Assembly (NCBI RefSeq): GCF_019931195.1
Contig: NZ_JAIOUO010000001.1
Location: 41,254-105,253 of the forward strand
Direction of reading: 5' to 3'
Source of the DNA: Marinobacter sp. F4216
Lineage (GTDB): Bacteria > Pseudomonadota > Gammaproteobacteria > Pseudomonadales > Oleiphilaceae
Length of the DNA stretch: 64,000 nucleotides
Made by a program: the position numbers and the translations under genes. The notes under the pieces were generated by a model, which saw only the letters and a program-made list of their open reading frames with translations, was not told where the DNA came from and did no database searches. Below are positions 10,076-18,972 of the stretch, one piece after another (the stretch's first letter is position 1; each line of letters starts with the position of its first letter).

Positions 10076-10958
10076 ATTTCAGTGCATCGGTGATGATGCT
10101 GGCGAATTCCCTTGGTGAATCTTCTTGCAGGAAGTGGCCGCCGCGAAGTGTGGTGTGCGGTTGGCCATAGGCACCTGGAATGCGACGTTGCATGTAGCGA
10201 TCACTGCCCCGGGTAATCGGGTCGCCGCTGCTGAAGCAGGTGATGAAGGGCTTGCGCCATTTCTCCAGGGCCCGCCAGGCTTCGCGGTTCGCCGCACTGG
10301 ATGGGTCGTCACTGGAAACCGGTACCAGCCTGGGGAAAGCCCGGGCGCCGGCCTTGTATTCCGCCGACGGGAACGGCGCTTCGTACGCCGCCAGTTCGCC
10401 TTTCGACAGCATCCGGTCGGTCCCCAGTTGAACCACCCGCCCGATGGGCAGCCAGGGGCTGTGGGTGGCAAAGGTCTTCCAGAGCGTAAAGGTGGTGGTC
10501 ACGCGGTTTTCACCGGTAGGCAGCATGCCGTTGCCAACGATGATCCGGTCGAACCGGCGCGGGTTTTCCGCCGCCAGTCTCAATCCGAGCAGTGAGCCCC
10601 AGTTCTGGCATACCAGCGTAATGTTGCTCAGTTCCAGCTGATCCAGCCAGTTCACCAGCCAGGTCATGTGCCGGTCGTAGCTGTAATCATCCACCGAGGC
10701 GGGCTTGTCGGATTTGCCGAAACCAATCAGATCGGGCGCAAGTACCCGGTGGCCGGCATTGGCAACCAGCGGAATCATATGCCGGTACAGGTAAGACCAG
10801 GACGGCTCACCGTGCAGCATCAAAACCGGAGACGCATCGGCCGGACCCTCGTCGACATAATGCATCCTGAGGTTCGGAGCCACATCCAGATAATTTGGCG
10901 CAAACGGGTAGTCCGGGAGGTCCGCAAAGCGGCCTTCATCGGTTCTCAGAATACGCAT
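10059..10958 (-). CDS. Alpha/beta hydrolase, haloalkane dehalogenase family, with Asn at the nucleophile position
   Basis: A 299-residue alpha/beta hydrolase of the DhlA-type haloalkane dehalogenase subfamily. It has the oxyanion-region motif HGEPSWSYLYR (residues 49-59), the nucleophile-elbow segment VCQNWGS (116-122), the general acid in SSGDP (Asp246) and catalytic histidine in GGHFLQ (His275). The family nucleophile is aspartate in QDWGG; here the codon is AAC, giving Asn119, while the halide-binding Trp120 is kept. As read, the enzyme lacks its nucleophile. It could be inactive, activated by deamidation, or have another role. CAGGAC precedes the ATG. It appears monocistronic. Confidence 0.85.
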   Translation of the reverse strand: MRILRTDEGRFADLPDYPFAPNYLDVAPNLRMHYVDEGPADASPVLMLHGEPSWSYLYRHMIPLVANAGHRVLAPDLIGFGKSDKPASVDDYSYDRHMTWLVNWLDQLELSNITLVCQNWGSLLGLRLAAENPRRFDRIIVGNGMLPTGENRVTTTFTLWKTFATHSPWLPIGRVVQLGTDRMLSKGELAAYEAPFPSAEYKAGARAFPRLVPVSSDDPSSAANREAWRALEKWRKPFITCFSSGDPITRGSDRYMQRRIPGAYGQPHTTLRGGHFLQEDSPREFASIITDALKSQRAA

Positions 10959-11105
10959 GCCATCGACTGTCCTGACTGATTGGTTGCGAGATTGCCGGAG
11001 GCCGGTTAACGGTTAAAAGCCTCCGGGGCAATCGTAGAAAGGAAGGATAATTCAGATAGGGGGTTTATGTGTTTGACTTGCGTAACAGTGCGTTGCCGCT
11101 TTGAT

Positions 11106-11363
11106 TCAGCTGGCAAGGCCGAGTAGTTGGTCACAATTTTCGAAGGCACTCATGGCCTCGTCACAGCAGTTAACGGCACCGCAATCGTCTGCTGAGCAGT
11201 AGCCAATTGTCTGGCAATCAATGCCGGGCGCGGCGGTATCGCGTTCGGTTCGGAAAATTTTTGCCCTTGATAGCGTGGAGTGGCAATGTCCACACAAAAG
11301 CGTCGGGACGGCGCTGTTTTCAGCGGCGACCGCGGTAAAGATTTGTTGTTCGTTCATAGTCAT
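11106..11363 (-). CDS. Small cysteine-rich protein of unknown function
   Basis: An 85-residue protein with eight cysteines (24, 27, 50, 56, 61, 66, 67, 77) and no signal peptide or membrane segment. The first pair is a CGHC motif followed by His28, which looks like a zinc knuckle or redox site; the others cluster in CSADDCGAVNCCDEA. A strong ribosome-binding site (AGGAGG, six bases before the ATG) supports it as a real gene. I do not recognise the family. Metal binding is inferred only from the cysteine spacing. Confidence 0.65.
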   Translation of the reverse strand: MTMNEQQIFTAVAAENSAVPTLLCGHCHSTLSRAKIFRTERDTAAPGIDCQTIGYCSADDCGAVNCCDEAMSAFENCDQLLGLAS

Positions 11364-11433
11364 AAAATCCTCCTGTTTATTTCACAGTATGGACAGGATG
11401 TGAAAGTTTAAAGTCTGCGGGATGAAAGACGCG

Positions 11434-11802
11434 TTAGTTGCTGGGGTCGACAACCGGCCGGCGATTGGAGCGCTTGTCGTCCCAATCCAGTTCCTTCGGG
11501 TCGTACCAGCCTATGCCGCCCAGTACTTTTTCTCGGGTGGATGGCGACAGGGTTGGCCACAACTCCTGGAATTCGCTCAGACCCAGTTCCCGCTGTTTTT
11601 GTTGTTTGCTTTGTAAACGGTTGATGGTGCGTGGCAGCTGCAGGGCTTCGCCCAGCTGGCCAGGAACAACGACTTCTTGCCCCATCACCTTGCGGCGGTG
11701 AGTGCGGGCAGCCAGAACCCGGCGAAGTTCAGTCGCGGCCTCCAGGGCCGTCTCTTCGGTAAATTGCTCCAATTCCACCAGAACAGCCTGTTTAAATATC
11801 AA
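11434..11802 (-). CDS. Hypothetical protein, soluble, charged
   Basis: Up to 122 residues, soluble, rich in charged residues, with a helical N-terminal half (TEETALEAATELRRVLAART) and a conserved-looking end containing GGIGWYDPKELDWDD. The start is uncertain: the open frame begins at TTG 11802, and GTG 11778 is another choice; neither has a clear ribosome-binding site. I cannot assign a function. It lies between the cysteine-rich gene and the divergent AI-2E-family gene and has no obvious partner. Confidence 0.55.
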   Translation of the reverse strand: MIFKQAVLVELEQFTEETALEAATELRRVLAARTHRRKVMGQEVVVPGQLGEALQLPRTINRLQSKQQKQRELGLSEFQELWPTLSPSTREKVLGGIGWYDPKELDWDDKRSNRRPVVDPSN

Positions 11803-11939
11803 TCAACAGCCGACCACTATAACCCGAAGTGGTCTGTCATGGCCATGCCACCATGATACGCTAGGCCCGACGGCAGGTATCACTCACCTTTGCCGTCCTC
11901 TGTTTTCGATCGTTTCGTTGGTAAGGGAATCGCGACCGT

Positions 11940-13040
11940 ATGTACGCAAAACTGGAAACACGGACTTTTCTGGCCCTGCTAGTTGGGGTGTCGCTGGCTT
12001 TTGTCCTGTTGATGAAGCCGTTCTTTGGTCCCATTTTCTGGGCTGTTGCGATCGCACTCATTTTTCATCCGGTGCAGCAATTACTGATCCGTAAGCTTGG
12101 CGACCGACCGAACCTCAATGCCTTGATTACCCTGGTTTGCTGCATGGTGATCGTGGTGATTCCGGTGTTGGTGCTGGTGACCTCCCTGATTGCCGAGGGA
12201 GTGGGGCTGTATCAGCGGATCCAGAGTGGGGAAATTCGGCCCGGTGAGTACATCGATCAGGTCAACGATTCTTTCCCTGCGATCGAGGCCTTCCTGGCGC
12301 CTTTCGGCGTTGATTTCGCTGAACTTCGTGATCGTGCCGTCAGCCTGTTTGTCGGCGGTAGCCAGTTCCTGGCCAAGCAGGCCATTGGCGTGGGACAGAA
12401 CACCTTCCAGTTTTTCCTGGGACTTGCCTTGATGGTGTATCTCGCGTTTTTCCTTCTGCGGGATGGCGACAAGCTGGTGGAGCTGATTATCCGGGCCTTG
12501 CCGCTGGGGGATGAGCGTGAACGCCTGCTGTTTGCCAAGTTTGCCGAGGTAACCCGGGCGACGGTGAAAGGCAACCTGCTGATAGCCATCATTCAGGGCG
12601 CACTTGGTGGTCTCATTTTCTGGATTCTTGGGATCAGTGGCGCACTGCTCTGGGGCGTCGTGATGGCCGTCGTGTCGCTGCTGCCGGCGGTCGGGGCGGC
12701 GCTGGTCTGGGTGCCGGCGGCAGTGTATCTGGCGGCCGTTGGTGATGTTGTGCAGGCGGTGGTACTGACGGTATTCGGTGTTGTCGTCATCGGTCTGGCA
12801 GACAATTTGTTACGCCCTGTGCTGGTCGGACGAGATACGAAACTTCCCGATTACATTGTCTTGTTGTCGACCCTGGGAGGAATCGTAATGTTCGGGGTGA
12901 ACGGGTTTGTTATGGGGCCGCTGGTCGCTGCCCTTTTCATGGCCTTCTGGGGAATATTCATTCGTGAGTTTGGCCAGGACTCAGAGGCTGAGGAACCGTC
13001 AGCCGGTGAGCCGGGTGATGCTGAATCCGGTCCAAGATGA
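11940..13040 (+). CDS. AI-2E family transporter (UPF0118/PerM-like)
   Basis: A 366-residue membrane protein with the family layout: two N-terminal membrane segments (about 9-48), a third near 60-85, a soluble region with the amphipathic stretch about 95-150, then a C-terminal hydrophobic half with LADNLLRPVLVG, which is typical of the AI-2E/PerM family. Members include permeases for quorum signals and Na+/H+ exchangers, so the substrate is not predictable. The C-terminus ends in an acidic tail. No linked gene suggests a role. Confidence 0.85.
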   Translation: MYAKLETRTFLALLVGVSLAFVLLMKPFFGPIFWAVAIALIFHPVQQLLIRKLGDRPNLNALITLVCCMVIVVIPVLVLVTSLIAEGVGLYQRIQSGEIRPGEYIDQVNDSFPAIEAFLAPFGVDFAELRDRAVSLFVGGSQFLAKQAIGVGQNTFQFFLGLALMVYLAFFLLRDGDKLVELIIRALPLGDERERLLFAKFAEVTRATVKGNLLIAIIQGALGGLIFWILGISGALLWGVVMAVVSLLPAVGAALVWVPAAVYLAAVGDVVQAVVLTVFGVVVIGLADNLLRPVLVGRDTKLPDYIVLLSTLGGIVMFGVNGFVMGPLVAALFMAFWGIFIREFGQDSEAEEPSAGEPGDAESGPR

Positions 13041-13050
13041 ACTTCTTGTA

Positions 13051-13074
13051 AAGTGTGATACGATGTTCACACTT
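13051..13074. repeat. Perfect inverted repeat with 8-bp arms
   Basis: AAGTGTGA and TCACACTT are separated by 8 bases, starting 11 bases after the AI-2E gene stop and 83 bases before the next start. It contains TGTGA and TCACA, but eight bases apart rather than the six of a Crp/Vfr site. It could be an operator or a hairpin at the end of the upstream transcript. No T tract follows. Confidence 0.4.
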
Positions 13075-13156
13075 TGCCCCAGCCTGTGGAGATCGGCACC
13101 ACACAACAATAAAGAATGGGTATCGGTGAGATATCAGGAGTATGCAGGTGAGTAGC

Positions 13157-13573
13157 ATGAAAAAAACAATCAATCCTATGAGCCGTATGGCGGTTGCGGT
13201 GGGCGCGGCTGCAATGCTCGGGTTGGCGCCCGCAGCATTTGCCGCAGATGAAACCGTTGCACTGAAAAACGCTCTTTACGGCGCAGGATACAGCATCGCA
13301 AACGTAAGCCCGACAATGGACGACGCCACCAAGGCGGCGCTCAAGAAATTCCAGATGGACAGCGGTATTGCCGTCACCGGTGCGATTGATGACGCCACCA
13401 AGAAAGCGCTGGGTATCGTATCTGTTCAGATTGCTGCTGCGGCCAGCACAAGCAGCGCGCCGGCCAAGACCGAACAGGCCTCCGCATCGGCTGAAACAAC
13501 CAAAACCGCCGACACAAAAGCGGCCAAAGACGCTGCCAAAGAAGACGAGGACGACGGCTGGTCACTGTGGTAA
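13157..13573 (+). CDS. Small secreted peptidoglycan-binding-like protein
   Basis: A 138-residue exported protein. A signal peptide covers about residues 1-29 with an AFA cleavage site. Residues about 33-83 resemble a PG_binding_1 repeat (LKNALYGAGY, then ATKAALKKFQ and ATKKALG). An Ala/Lys/Thr-rich linker follows, and the end is an acidic aromatic tip, EDDGWSLW. The likely location is the periplasm; binding to peptidoglycan is inferred from the domain. I chose ATG 13157 over 13142 because AGGTGA lies six bases before it and the residues from there give a normal signal peptide. A strong terminator follows. Confidence 0.7.
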   Translation: MKKTINPMSRMAVAVGAAAMLGLAPAAFAADETVALKNALYGAGYSIANVSPTMDDATKAALKKFQMDSGIAVTGAIDDATKKALGIVSVQIAAAASTSSAPAKTEQASASAETTKTADTKAAKDAAKEDEDDGWSLW

Positions 13574-13590
13574 ACCGCCCCGCCTAACGC

Positions 13591-13620
13591 AAAAAGCCCG
13601 CCGGTTTGGCGGGCTTTTTT
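13591..13620. terminator. Bidirectional intrinsic terminator
   Basis: Stem AAAAAGCCCGCC / GGCGGGCTTTTTT with a short loop lies between the peptidoglycan-binding-like gene and convergent ilvD. A tracts on one side and T tracts on the other let it serve both strands. Confidence 0.9.
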
Positions 13621-13632
13621 GTGCCTGGATGG

Positions 13633-15468
13633 TTAGTCCAGTTTGCTCAGGTCCCGAACCGCGCCTTTGTCTGCGCTGGTGGCAAGCAAGGCATAGGCTT
13701 TGAGCGCTGCAGATACCTTGCGGTCCCGAGCCAGTTCTGGTTTCCAGCCTCTGGTGTCCCGCGCCTCGCGGCGACGATCCAGTTCGCTTTGATCCAGAAG
13801 CACATTGATGGAGCGGTTGGGGATGTCAATGCGAATGCGGTCGCCGTTTTCAATCAGGCCAATGGCGCCGCCGGCCGCGGCTTCCGGCGAGGCGTGCCCG
13901 ATGGACAAGCCCGAGGTACCTCCCGAAAAACGACCGTCGGTCAGCAGCGCACATTGTTTACCCAGGCCCTTGGATTTCAGGTAACTGGTCGGGTACAGCA
14001 TTTCCTGCATGCCAGGACCACCTTTGGGGCCTTCGTAACGGATGATAACCACCTCGCCGGGCTTGACTTCATCGCTGAGAATGCCGGCCACTGCAGAGTC
14101 CTGGCTCTCGAACACGCGGGCGGAACCTTCAAAGACAAAGATGCTTTCGTCCACGCCGGCGGTTTTGACCACGCAGCCGTCCAAGGCAATGTTTCCGTAG
14201 AGCACGGCCAGGCCGCCTTCGGAGGAGTACGCATGTTCCACGGAGCGGATGCAGCCGTTCTCCCTGTCACCATCGAGGCTGGGCCAGCGGGTGCTTTGGC
14301 TGAAGGCGGTCTGGGTCGGGATGCCGGCCGGGCCTGCCTTGTAGAATTCCACCACCTCGGCAGACGGGGAGCGCATGATGTCCCAGGTATCCAGTGCCTC
14401 TTTCAGTGTCTTGCTGTGGACGGTGGGCAGGTCCGTGTTGATCAGTCCGCCCCGCTCCAGTTCGCCGAGGATACCCATGATGCCGCCGGCACGATGCACG
14501 TCTTCCATGTGGTATTTCGGTGAGTTGGGGGCCACCTTGCTCAGTTGGGGCACGCGTCGGGAAAGCTGGTCGATTTCGTTCAGGGTAAACGGCACCAGGC
14601 CTTCCTGGGCGGCTGCCAGCAGGTGCAGGATGGTGTTGGTGGAGCCGCCCATGGCGATGTCGAGGGTCATGGCGTTTTCAAACGCGGCCATGGAGGCAAT
14701 GCTGCGTGGCAGCACGCTGGCATCGTCCTCCTCGTAATAGCGGCGGGTATTCTCCACAATCTGACGTCCGGCTTTCAGGAAAAGTTGTTCCCGGTCGGCG
14801 TGGGTAGCCAGCATGGAGCCGTTACCCGGCAGGGCCAGGCCAATGGCCTCGGTCAGGCAGTTCATTGAGTTGGCAGTAAACATGCCGGAACAGGAGCCGC
14901 AGGTTGGGCACGCGCTGCGCTCGTATTCGGCCACGGTTTCGTCGTCGGCACTGGGGTCGGCGGCAATCACCATGGCGTCTACCAGATCCAGCTTGTGTTC
15001 AGAGAGCTTGGTCTTGCCGGCTTCCATCGGGCCGCCAGAAACGAATATGGTGGGGATGTTCAGGCGCATGGCGGCCATCAGCATGCCCGGGGTGATCTTG
15101 TCACAGTTGGAAATGCATACCAGAGCGTCGGCGCAGTGAGCGTTCGCCATATACTCCACCGAGTCGGCGATGATCTCGCGGGAGGGCAGGGAATAGAGCA
15201 TGCCGTCGTGGCCCATGGCGATGCCATCGTCCACGGCGATGGTGTTGAACTCTTTGGCAACGCCGCCGGCGGCCTCAATTTCGCGGCACACCAGTTGGCC
15301 CAGGTCCTTCAGGTGGACGTGGCCCGGCACGAACTGGGTAAAGGAGTTGGCAACCGCAATAATGGGTTTGCCGAAGTCCTCGTTTTTCATGCCGGTGGCG
15401 CGCCAGAGGGCTCGGGCGCCGGCCATGTTGCGGCCGGCAGTGGATGTCCGCGATCGATACTGTGGCAT
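13633..15468 (-). CDS. ilvD: Dihydroxy-acid dehydratase
   Basis: An iron-sulfur enzyme that dehydrates 2,3-dihydroxy acids to 2-keto acids in valine, isoleucine and pantothenate synthesis. The 611-residue protein is full length. The cluster-binding cysteines are seen in [10 protein letters not shown] and in [19 protein letters not shown], with the active-site serine region [16 protein letters not shown] near the end. It stands alone here, with no other ilv gene in the window, and is divergent from the CNB-HDOD gene. Confidence 0.97.
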   Translation of the reverse strand: MPQYRSRTSTAGRNMAGARALWRATGMKNEDFGKPIIAVANSFTQFVPGHVHLKDLGQLVCREIEAAGGVAKEFNTIAVDDGIAMGHDGMLYSLPSREIIADSVEYMANAHCADALVCISNCDKITPGMLMAAMRLNIPTIFVSGGPMEAGKTKLSEHKLDLVDAMVIAADPSADDETVAEYERSACPTCGSCSGMFTANSMNCLTEAIGLALPGNGSMLATHADREQLFLKAGRQIVENTRRYYEEDDASVLPRSIASMAAFENAMTLDIAMGGSTNTILHLLAAAQEGLVPFTLNEIDQLSRRVPQLSKVAPNSPKYHMEDVHRAGGIMGILGELERGGLINTDLPTVHSKTLKEALDTWDIMRSPSAEVVEFYKAGPAGIPTQTAFSQSTRWPSLDGDRENGCIRSVEHAYSSEGGLAVLYGNIALDGCVVKTAGVDESIFVFEGSARVFESQDSAVAGILSDEVKPGEVVIIRYEGPKGGPGMQEMLYPTSYLKSKGLGKQCALLTDGRFSGGTSGLSIGHASPEAAAGGAIGLIENGDRIRIDIPNRSINVLLDQSELDRRREARDTRGWKPELARDRKVSAALKAYALLATSADKGAVRDLSKLD

Positions 15469-15610
15469 GGTGCTGTGATCTCTCTTTTATTTCAGTTGGA
15501 CGTTATCGTAAGGCATTGTGCAAAAATGAAGAATACCAGATTAGAATCCCTTCGCATGGATGTTTTGAGGGGCGGCATTTCTTGAAAAGTTTCAACGGGA
15601 GTAGCTAAAA

Positions 15611-16894
15611 ATGACCGAGGGTCGGAGCATAACGTCGCCGATGGCCGCAGAAGATGGCTTGCTCCCTCGGCTCAGGGAGTTCGGGCCGCTGGCCCGGCTC
15701 AGTGATGACCAGCTGGTGCTATTGGCCAGTCGGGTTGAGCACCGGCAGTTTGGAGCTGGTCAGAAGCTGGCGGAGCGGGGTGGACGGGACGGCAAACAGC
15801 TGTTCCTGCTGGAAGGCATGGTGGAGCTGTTGGCCGGCGACGGTCAGAAAACCCTGGTTGACGCCCATTCGCCCGAGGCTGCCGCACCTATCGCCCGGCT
15901 ACAGCCCCGGCTTTATGATGTCATTGCTGCCGCGCCCTGCGAGATCGTGTCTGTTGAGGGACGCATGTTGACTCAGTTGTTGCAGGAAGCGCCACTGGCT
16001 CGGCCTGACGGCGGTTCGCATGAGGTGGCGGTAATGGATGAAGACCGTGAACACGCGCTGCTCATGTCTTTTTATAGCGAGCTCCGGGCCAATCAGGTAA
16101 CGGTACCCAGTCTTCCCGATGTGGCCTGGAAGATCTGTCGGGTGGTGGATGATGATAGCTCCTCGCCGGAGGCAGTGATCCAAGCCATCTCTGCGGATCC
16201 CGCCATTGCAGCCAAGCTGATTCGGGCCTGCAACAGCCCTCTTTACCGCGGGTTCAGTGAGGTGACGAGCGTCCGGGGCGCAGTGCTCCGCCTCGGCATG
16301 CCAACGACACGTCAGCTGGTAACGGTTTTCGCCATGCGTGAGGTATCCACGGCGCTGCCCCCTGCTTTGAAATCTGCCATGGAGCAACTCTGGCGACACT
16401 CCCGGGAAGTTGCCGCGCTGTGTTGGGTGCTGGCGGACCAGATCGCCGGGCTGAATCCGGAAGAGGCCATGCTTGCTGGACTGTTGCACGATATTGGCTC
16501 GGTCCCGGTACTGGTTCACTCCGAACGGCATGCTAATCTGTGTAAAGAGGAATCGCTGCTCGCCAAGGTAGTCCGGGAACTTCGCGGTGATGTGGGTGCC
16601 TCAGTGCTGGAGAGCTGGTCGTTTCCGTCAGCGTTTGTCGAATCCGCCCGGCATGCTGAGGATTGGCAGTTCGAATGCAGGGAAGAGTCCCCCCAGTTGG
16701 TGGATGTCGTTATTGTCGCGCAGATGCACTCGATGATTGGCTCGCATCAGGGTGCCCAGCTGCCACCCTTCACCGAAGTACCTGCCTACCGCAGACTTGG
16801 AGCACTGGGACTCAATGCCTCGAAAAGTCTCCAGCTACTGACGGAGGCACGGGCTCGTGTTGAAGATGTGCAGCAACTGCTGTCCATACGCTAA
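15611..16894 (+). CDS. Cyclic-nucleotide-binding-like plus HDOD domain protein
   Basis: A 427-residue cytosolic protein with two parts. Residues about 20-130 resemble a CNB/cap domain (FGAGQKLAERG, LFLLEGMVELL). Residues about 150-370 form an HDOD domain: LPDVAWKICRVVDDDSSSPE, AISADPAIAAKLIRACNSPLY, then GLLHDIGSVPVL. HDOD proteins are regulatory scaffolds in signalling and chemotaxis; no catalytic metal site is expected. The ligand of the N-terminal domain is unknown. GGGAG precedes the ATG. It is followed closely by a Lon-N-domain gene on the same strand. Confidence 0.85.
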   Translation: MTEGRSITSPMAAEDGLLPRLREFGPLARLSDDQLVLLASRVEHRQFGAGQKLAERGGRDGKQLFLLEGMVELLAGDGQKTLVDAHSPEAAAPIARLQPRLYDVIAAAPCEIVSVEGRMLTQLLQEAPLARPDGGSHEVAVMDEDREHALLMSFYSELRANQVTVPSLPDVAWKICRVVDDDSSSPEAVIQAISADPAIAAKLIRACNSPLYRGFSEVTSVRGAVLRLGMPTTRQLVTVFAMREVSTALPPALKSAMEQLWRHSREVAALCWVLADQIAGLNPEEAMLAGLLHDIGSVPVLVHSERHANLCKEESLLAKVVRELRGDVGASVLESWSFPSAFVESARHAEDWQFECREESPQLVDVVIVAQMHSMIGSHQGAQLPPFTEVPAYRRLGALGLNASKSLQLLTEARARVEDVQQLLSIR

Positions 16895-16933
16895 TTCTTT
16901 TATGTCTGGTCGCCGACGGGGCCCACTGTAACT

Positions 16934-17512
16934 ATGAATGTACCTCTCTTTCCGCTGAACTCCATCGTGCTTCCCAAGGGCAGGATACCTTTACAGCTTT
17001 TTGAACCCCGCTATATCGACATGCTGACCCGTTGTTTAAAGGAGGATCGCGGATTTGTCGTGGTCTTGCTTCGGGATGGCAGGGAAACGGATTCCGCTGC
17101 GGCCTTTTACGATATTGGCACCTATGTCCGGATCATCGACTTCCAGCAGCTGGACAATGGCCTGTTGGGTATCACTGCCGAGGGTGTTGCCAAGGTCACG
17201 GTCGTGCGCAGCTGGCAGCAGGAAGATGGCCTGAATATCGGTGATGTGGAAATGTTGCTCGACGAGGCAGACAGCGATGTGCCGGAGCGGTTTGGGGAGC
17301 TGCCCTCAGTACTCCGGGCGCTTTTCAGGCATCCGGTAGTGCGTGACCTGGAAATGGACGTCGATTACGGAGATGCCCGGCAGGTAGGATGGCGACTGAC
17401 CGAGTTGCTGCCGTTTGATAAGCAGGAAAAACAGCGACTGGTGGAGTTGCAGGACCCGCTTGAACGCCTCAGTCGGCTTCAGGAGTTGCTGGAAGCCTTG
17501 GAAGAGGGGTAG
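16934..17512 (+). CDS. Lon N-terminal (LON substrate-binding) domain protein
   Basis: A 192-residue protein consisting only of the N-terminal LON domain: it begins MNVPLFPLNSIVLPKGRIPLQLFEPRY, as in Lon proteases, but the ATPase and protease domains are absent. Such stand-alone proteins are common in proteobacteria; substrate recognition is presumed. It is 39 bases after the HDOD gene and likely in the same transcript. No strong ribosome-binding site is visible. It converges with the DedA-PAP2 gene. Confidence 0.88.
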   Translation: MNVPLFPLNSIVLPKGRIPLQLFEPRYIDMLTRCLKEDRGFVVVLLRDGRETDSAAAFYDIGTYVRIIDFQQLDNGLLGITAEGVAKVTVVRSWQQEDGLNIGDVEMLLDEADSDVPERFGELPSVLRALFRHPVVRDLEMDVDYGDARQVGWRLTELLPFDKQEKQRLVELQDPLERLSRLQELLEALEEG

Positions 17513-17523
17513 TCACATGCCGG

Positions 17524-18972
17524 TCAGAGTGGCTGGAAGCTGGCCTGTGCGACCGGCCAGTTCGTGATCATGTAGCTGATTGTGAACCCGGCCCAGACGA
17601 GTGTTGCCAGCGTCATCGACAGGTCTGGCGACAGGTGAATCCGATCATAGCGGCTGTAACTGGCTCTTACCGCGCCGGTGACGGCCAGCCCCAGTAAAAT
17701 CCCCCCGATGATGTCCGTAAACCAGTGCACCCCGAGGTACAGTCGGCTGAGTGCGACGGGGATCAGTGGTAGTGAGCACAGCACATACACCTGCCAGCGC
17801 TTTCCCGGTCTGCTTTCAGCGGCGACGAAGCTGGCCAGCAGTGTGACGAATACAGTGATGCCAGCGCTGTGGCCGCTCGGGAAGGCCCCCGAGTCCGGTG
17901 GGTTGGCGACGGTTTCGGGGCGGACAATGCCAAGGGATGATTTCAGCAGCCAGACCAGAACAAAGGTCAGTAAGGCAGCAAAGGCCACATGCAGCGCTGC
18001 GGCATAATACCCCCGAAATACCAGGGTCAGGCAGATCAGGCCGGCGCCAGTCAGCAGCACGGGAGCATCCCCCAGCATGGTGGCGGCGATGGCCGGCCCC
18101 TCCAGGAGCGGCTGTCGGAGTTGTTCAAACCAGTGCAGGGCCTGCTGGTCGAACGGAATCAGAGCGTCGGTCTGGGTGGCGAGTTGTCCCCAGATCAGCA
18201 GCAGCCCCGCTGCACCCACTGCGAGGATCAGTGAGGCCAGAGGAAACTCCCCGGCGCGGGCAGGGCGGTGGTTGGTGTACAGGCGCCAGAAACGATGAGT
18301 GGCGTCGTACTTTCCCATCTTATCTTCCAGCCAGTGATAGAGTCGTCCGCCATCCGTGAGGCCAAGCTGGAACTGGATCAGCAGCAGGTAGACCACCGCT
18401 ACGGCGGCGAGGCTGATGCCCACCACCAGGTAAAAGTGGGCAGGCGGTCTGATCTCGCTCGCGAGCGCACTGCCCACCATAAACCCGGGCAAAATGTACA
18501 CCGGGGCCCAACCGACGGCGGAAAAAATATTGAAGGTGAGGAAGCGTTGCCAGGACATGCTGAGAGTGCCGGCCACCAACGGGATGACAGGTCGCACCGG
18601 CCCGACAAACCGACCGATCACCACGCTCTTGCCGCCGTGCTCGAGGAAAAAGGATTCACCCTTGGAGATCAACGCGGGATAACGGCTGAATGGCCAGACG
18701 GTATGTAATCTGCCCTGCAGTTTGCGTCCGATGGCAAAGCTCAGAACATCGCCTGCGATTGCGCCGAGTCCGGCCCAGATCAGCGCCTGGATCAGAGGCA
18801 TTTCGATCTGGCCTGCCAGCGCTGCAAAGGCAAAGAGGATGGCGACGCCGGGCACAATGACACCGGCGATGGCCAGGGATTCAATAAAGGCGGCCAGGAA
18901 CAGCGCGAGGGCCAGCCAGCCGGGGTGCAGGGTCAGCCAGGCGGACAGCTCGCTTAGCCAGCCGTCGTTCAT
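17524..18972 (-). CDS. DedA-PAP2 fusion membrane protein
   Basis: A 482-residue inner-membrane protein joining two domains. Residues about 20-200 are a DedA/VTT domain with GRFVGPVRPVIPLVAG (120-135), associated with lipid scrambling or undecaprenyl phosphate recycling. Residues about 245-430 are a type 2 phosphatidic acid phosphatase domain with all three motifs: KSSLGIVRP (344-352), PSGHS (365-369) and SRLYLGVHWFTD (409-420), including Arg410 and His416. The phosphatase should be active on a lipid phosphate or pyrophosphate at the outer face. Its ATG overlaps the stop of the upstream degenerate GGDEF gene by 4 bases, so the two are translationally coupled. Confidence 0.9.
   Translation of the reverse strand: MNDGWLSELSAWLTLHPGWLALALFLAAFIESLAIAGVIVPGVAILFAFAALAGQIEMPLIQALIWAGLGAIAGDVLSFAIGRKLQGRLHTVWPFSRYPALISKGESFFLEHGGKSVVIGRFVGPVRPVIPLVAGTLSMSWQRFLTFNIFSAVGWAPVYILPGFMVGSALASEIRPPAHFYLVVGISLAAVAVVYLLLIQFQLGLTDGGRLYHWLEDKMGKYDATHRFWRLYTNHRPARAGEFPLASLILAVGAAGLLLIWGQLATQTDALIPFDQQALHWFEQLRQPLLEGPAIAATMLGDAPVLLTGAGLICLTLVFRGYYAAALHVAFAALLTFVLVWLLKSSLGIVRPETVANPPDSGAFPSGHSAGITVFVTLLASFVAAESRPGKRWQVYVLCSLPLIPVALSRLYLGVHWFTDIIGGILLGLAVTGAVRASYSRYDRIHLSPDLSMTLATLVWAGFTISYMITNWPVAQASFQPL

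Noticed and set aside
13051..13074. Crp/Vfr binding site
   Set aside because: TGTGA and TCACA are eight bases apart, whereas the consensus needs six; kept only as an inverted repeat.
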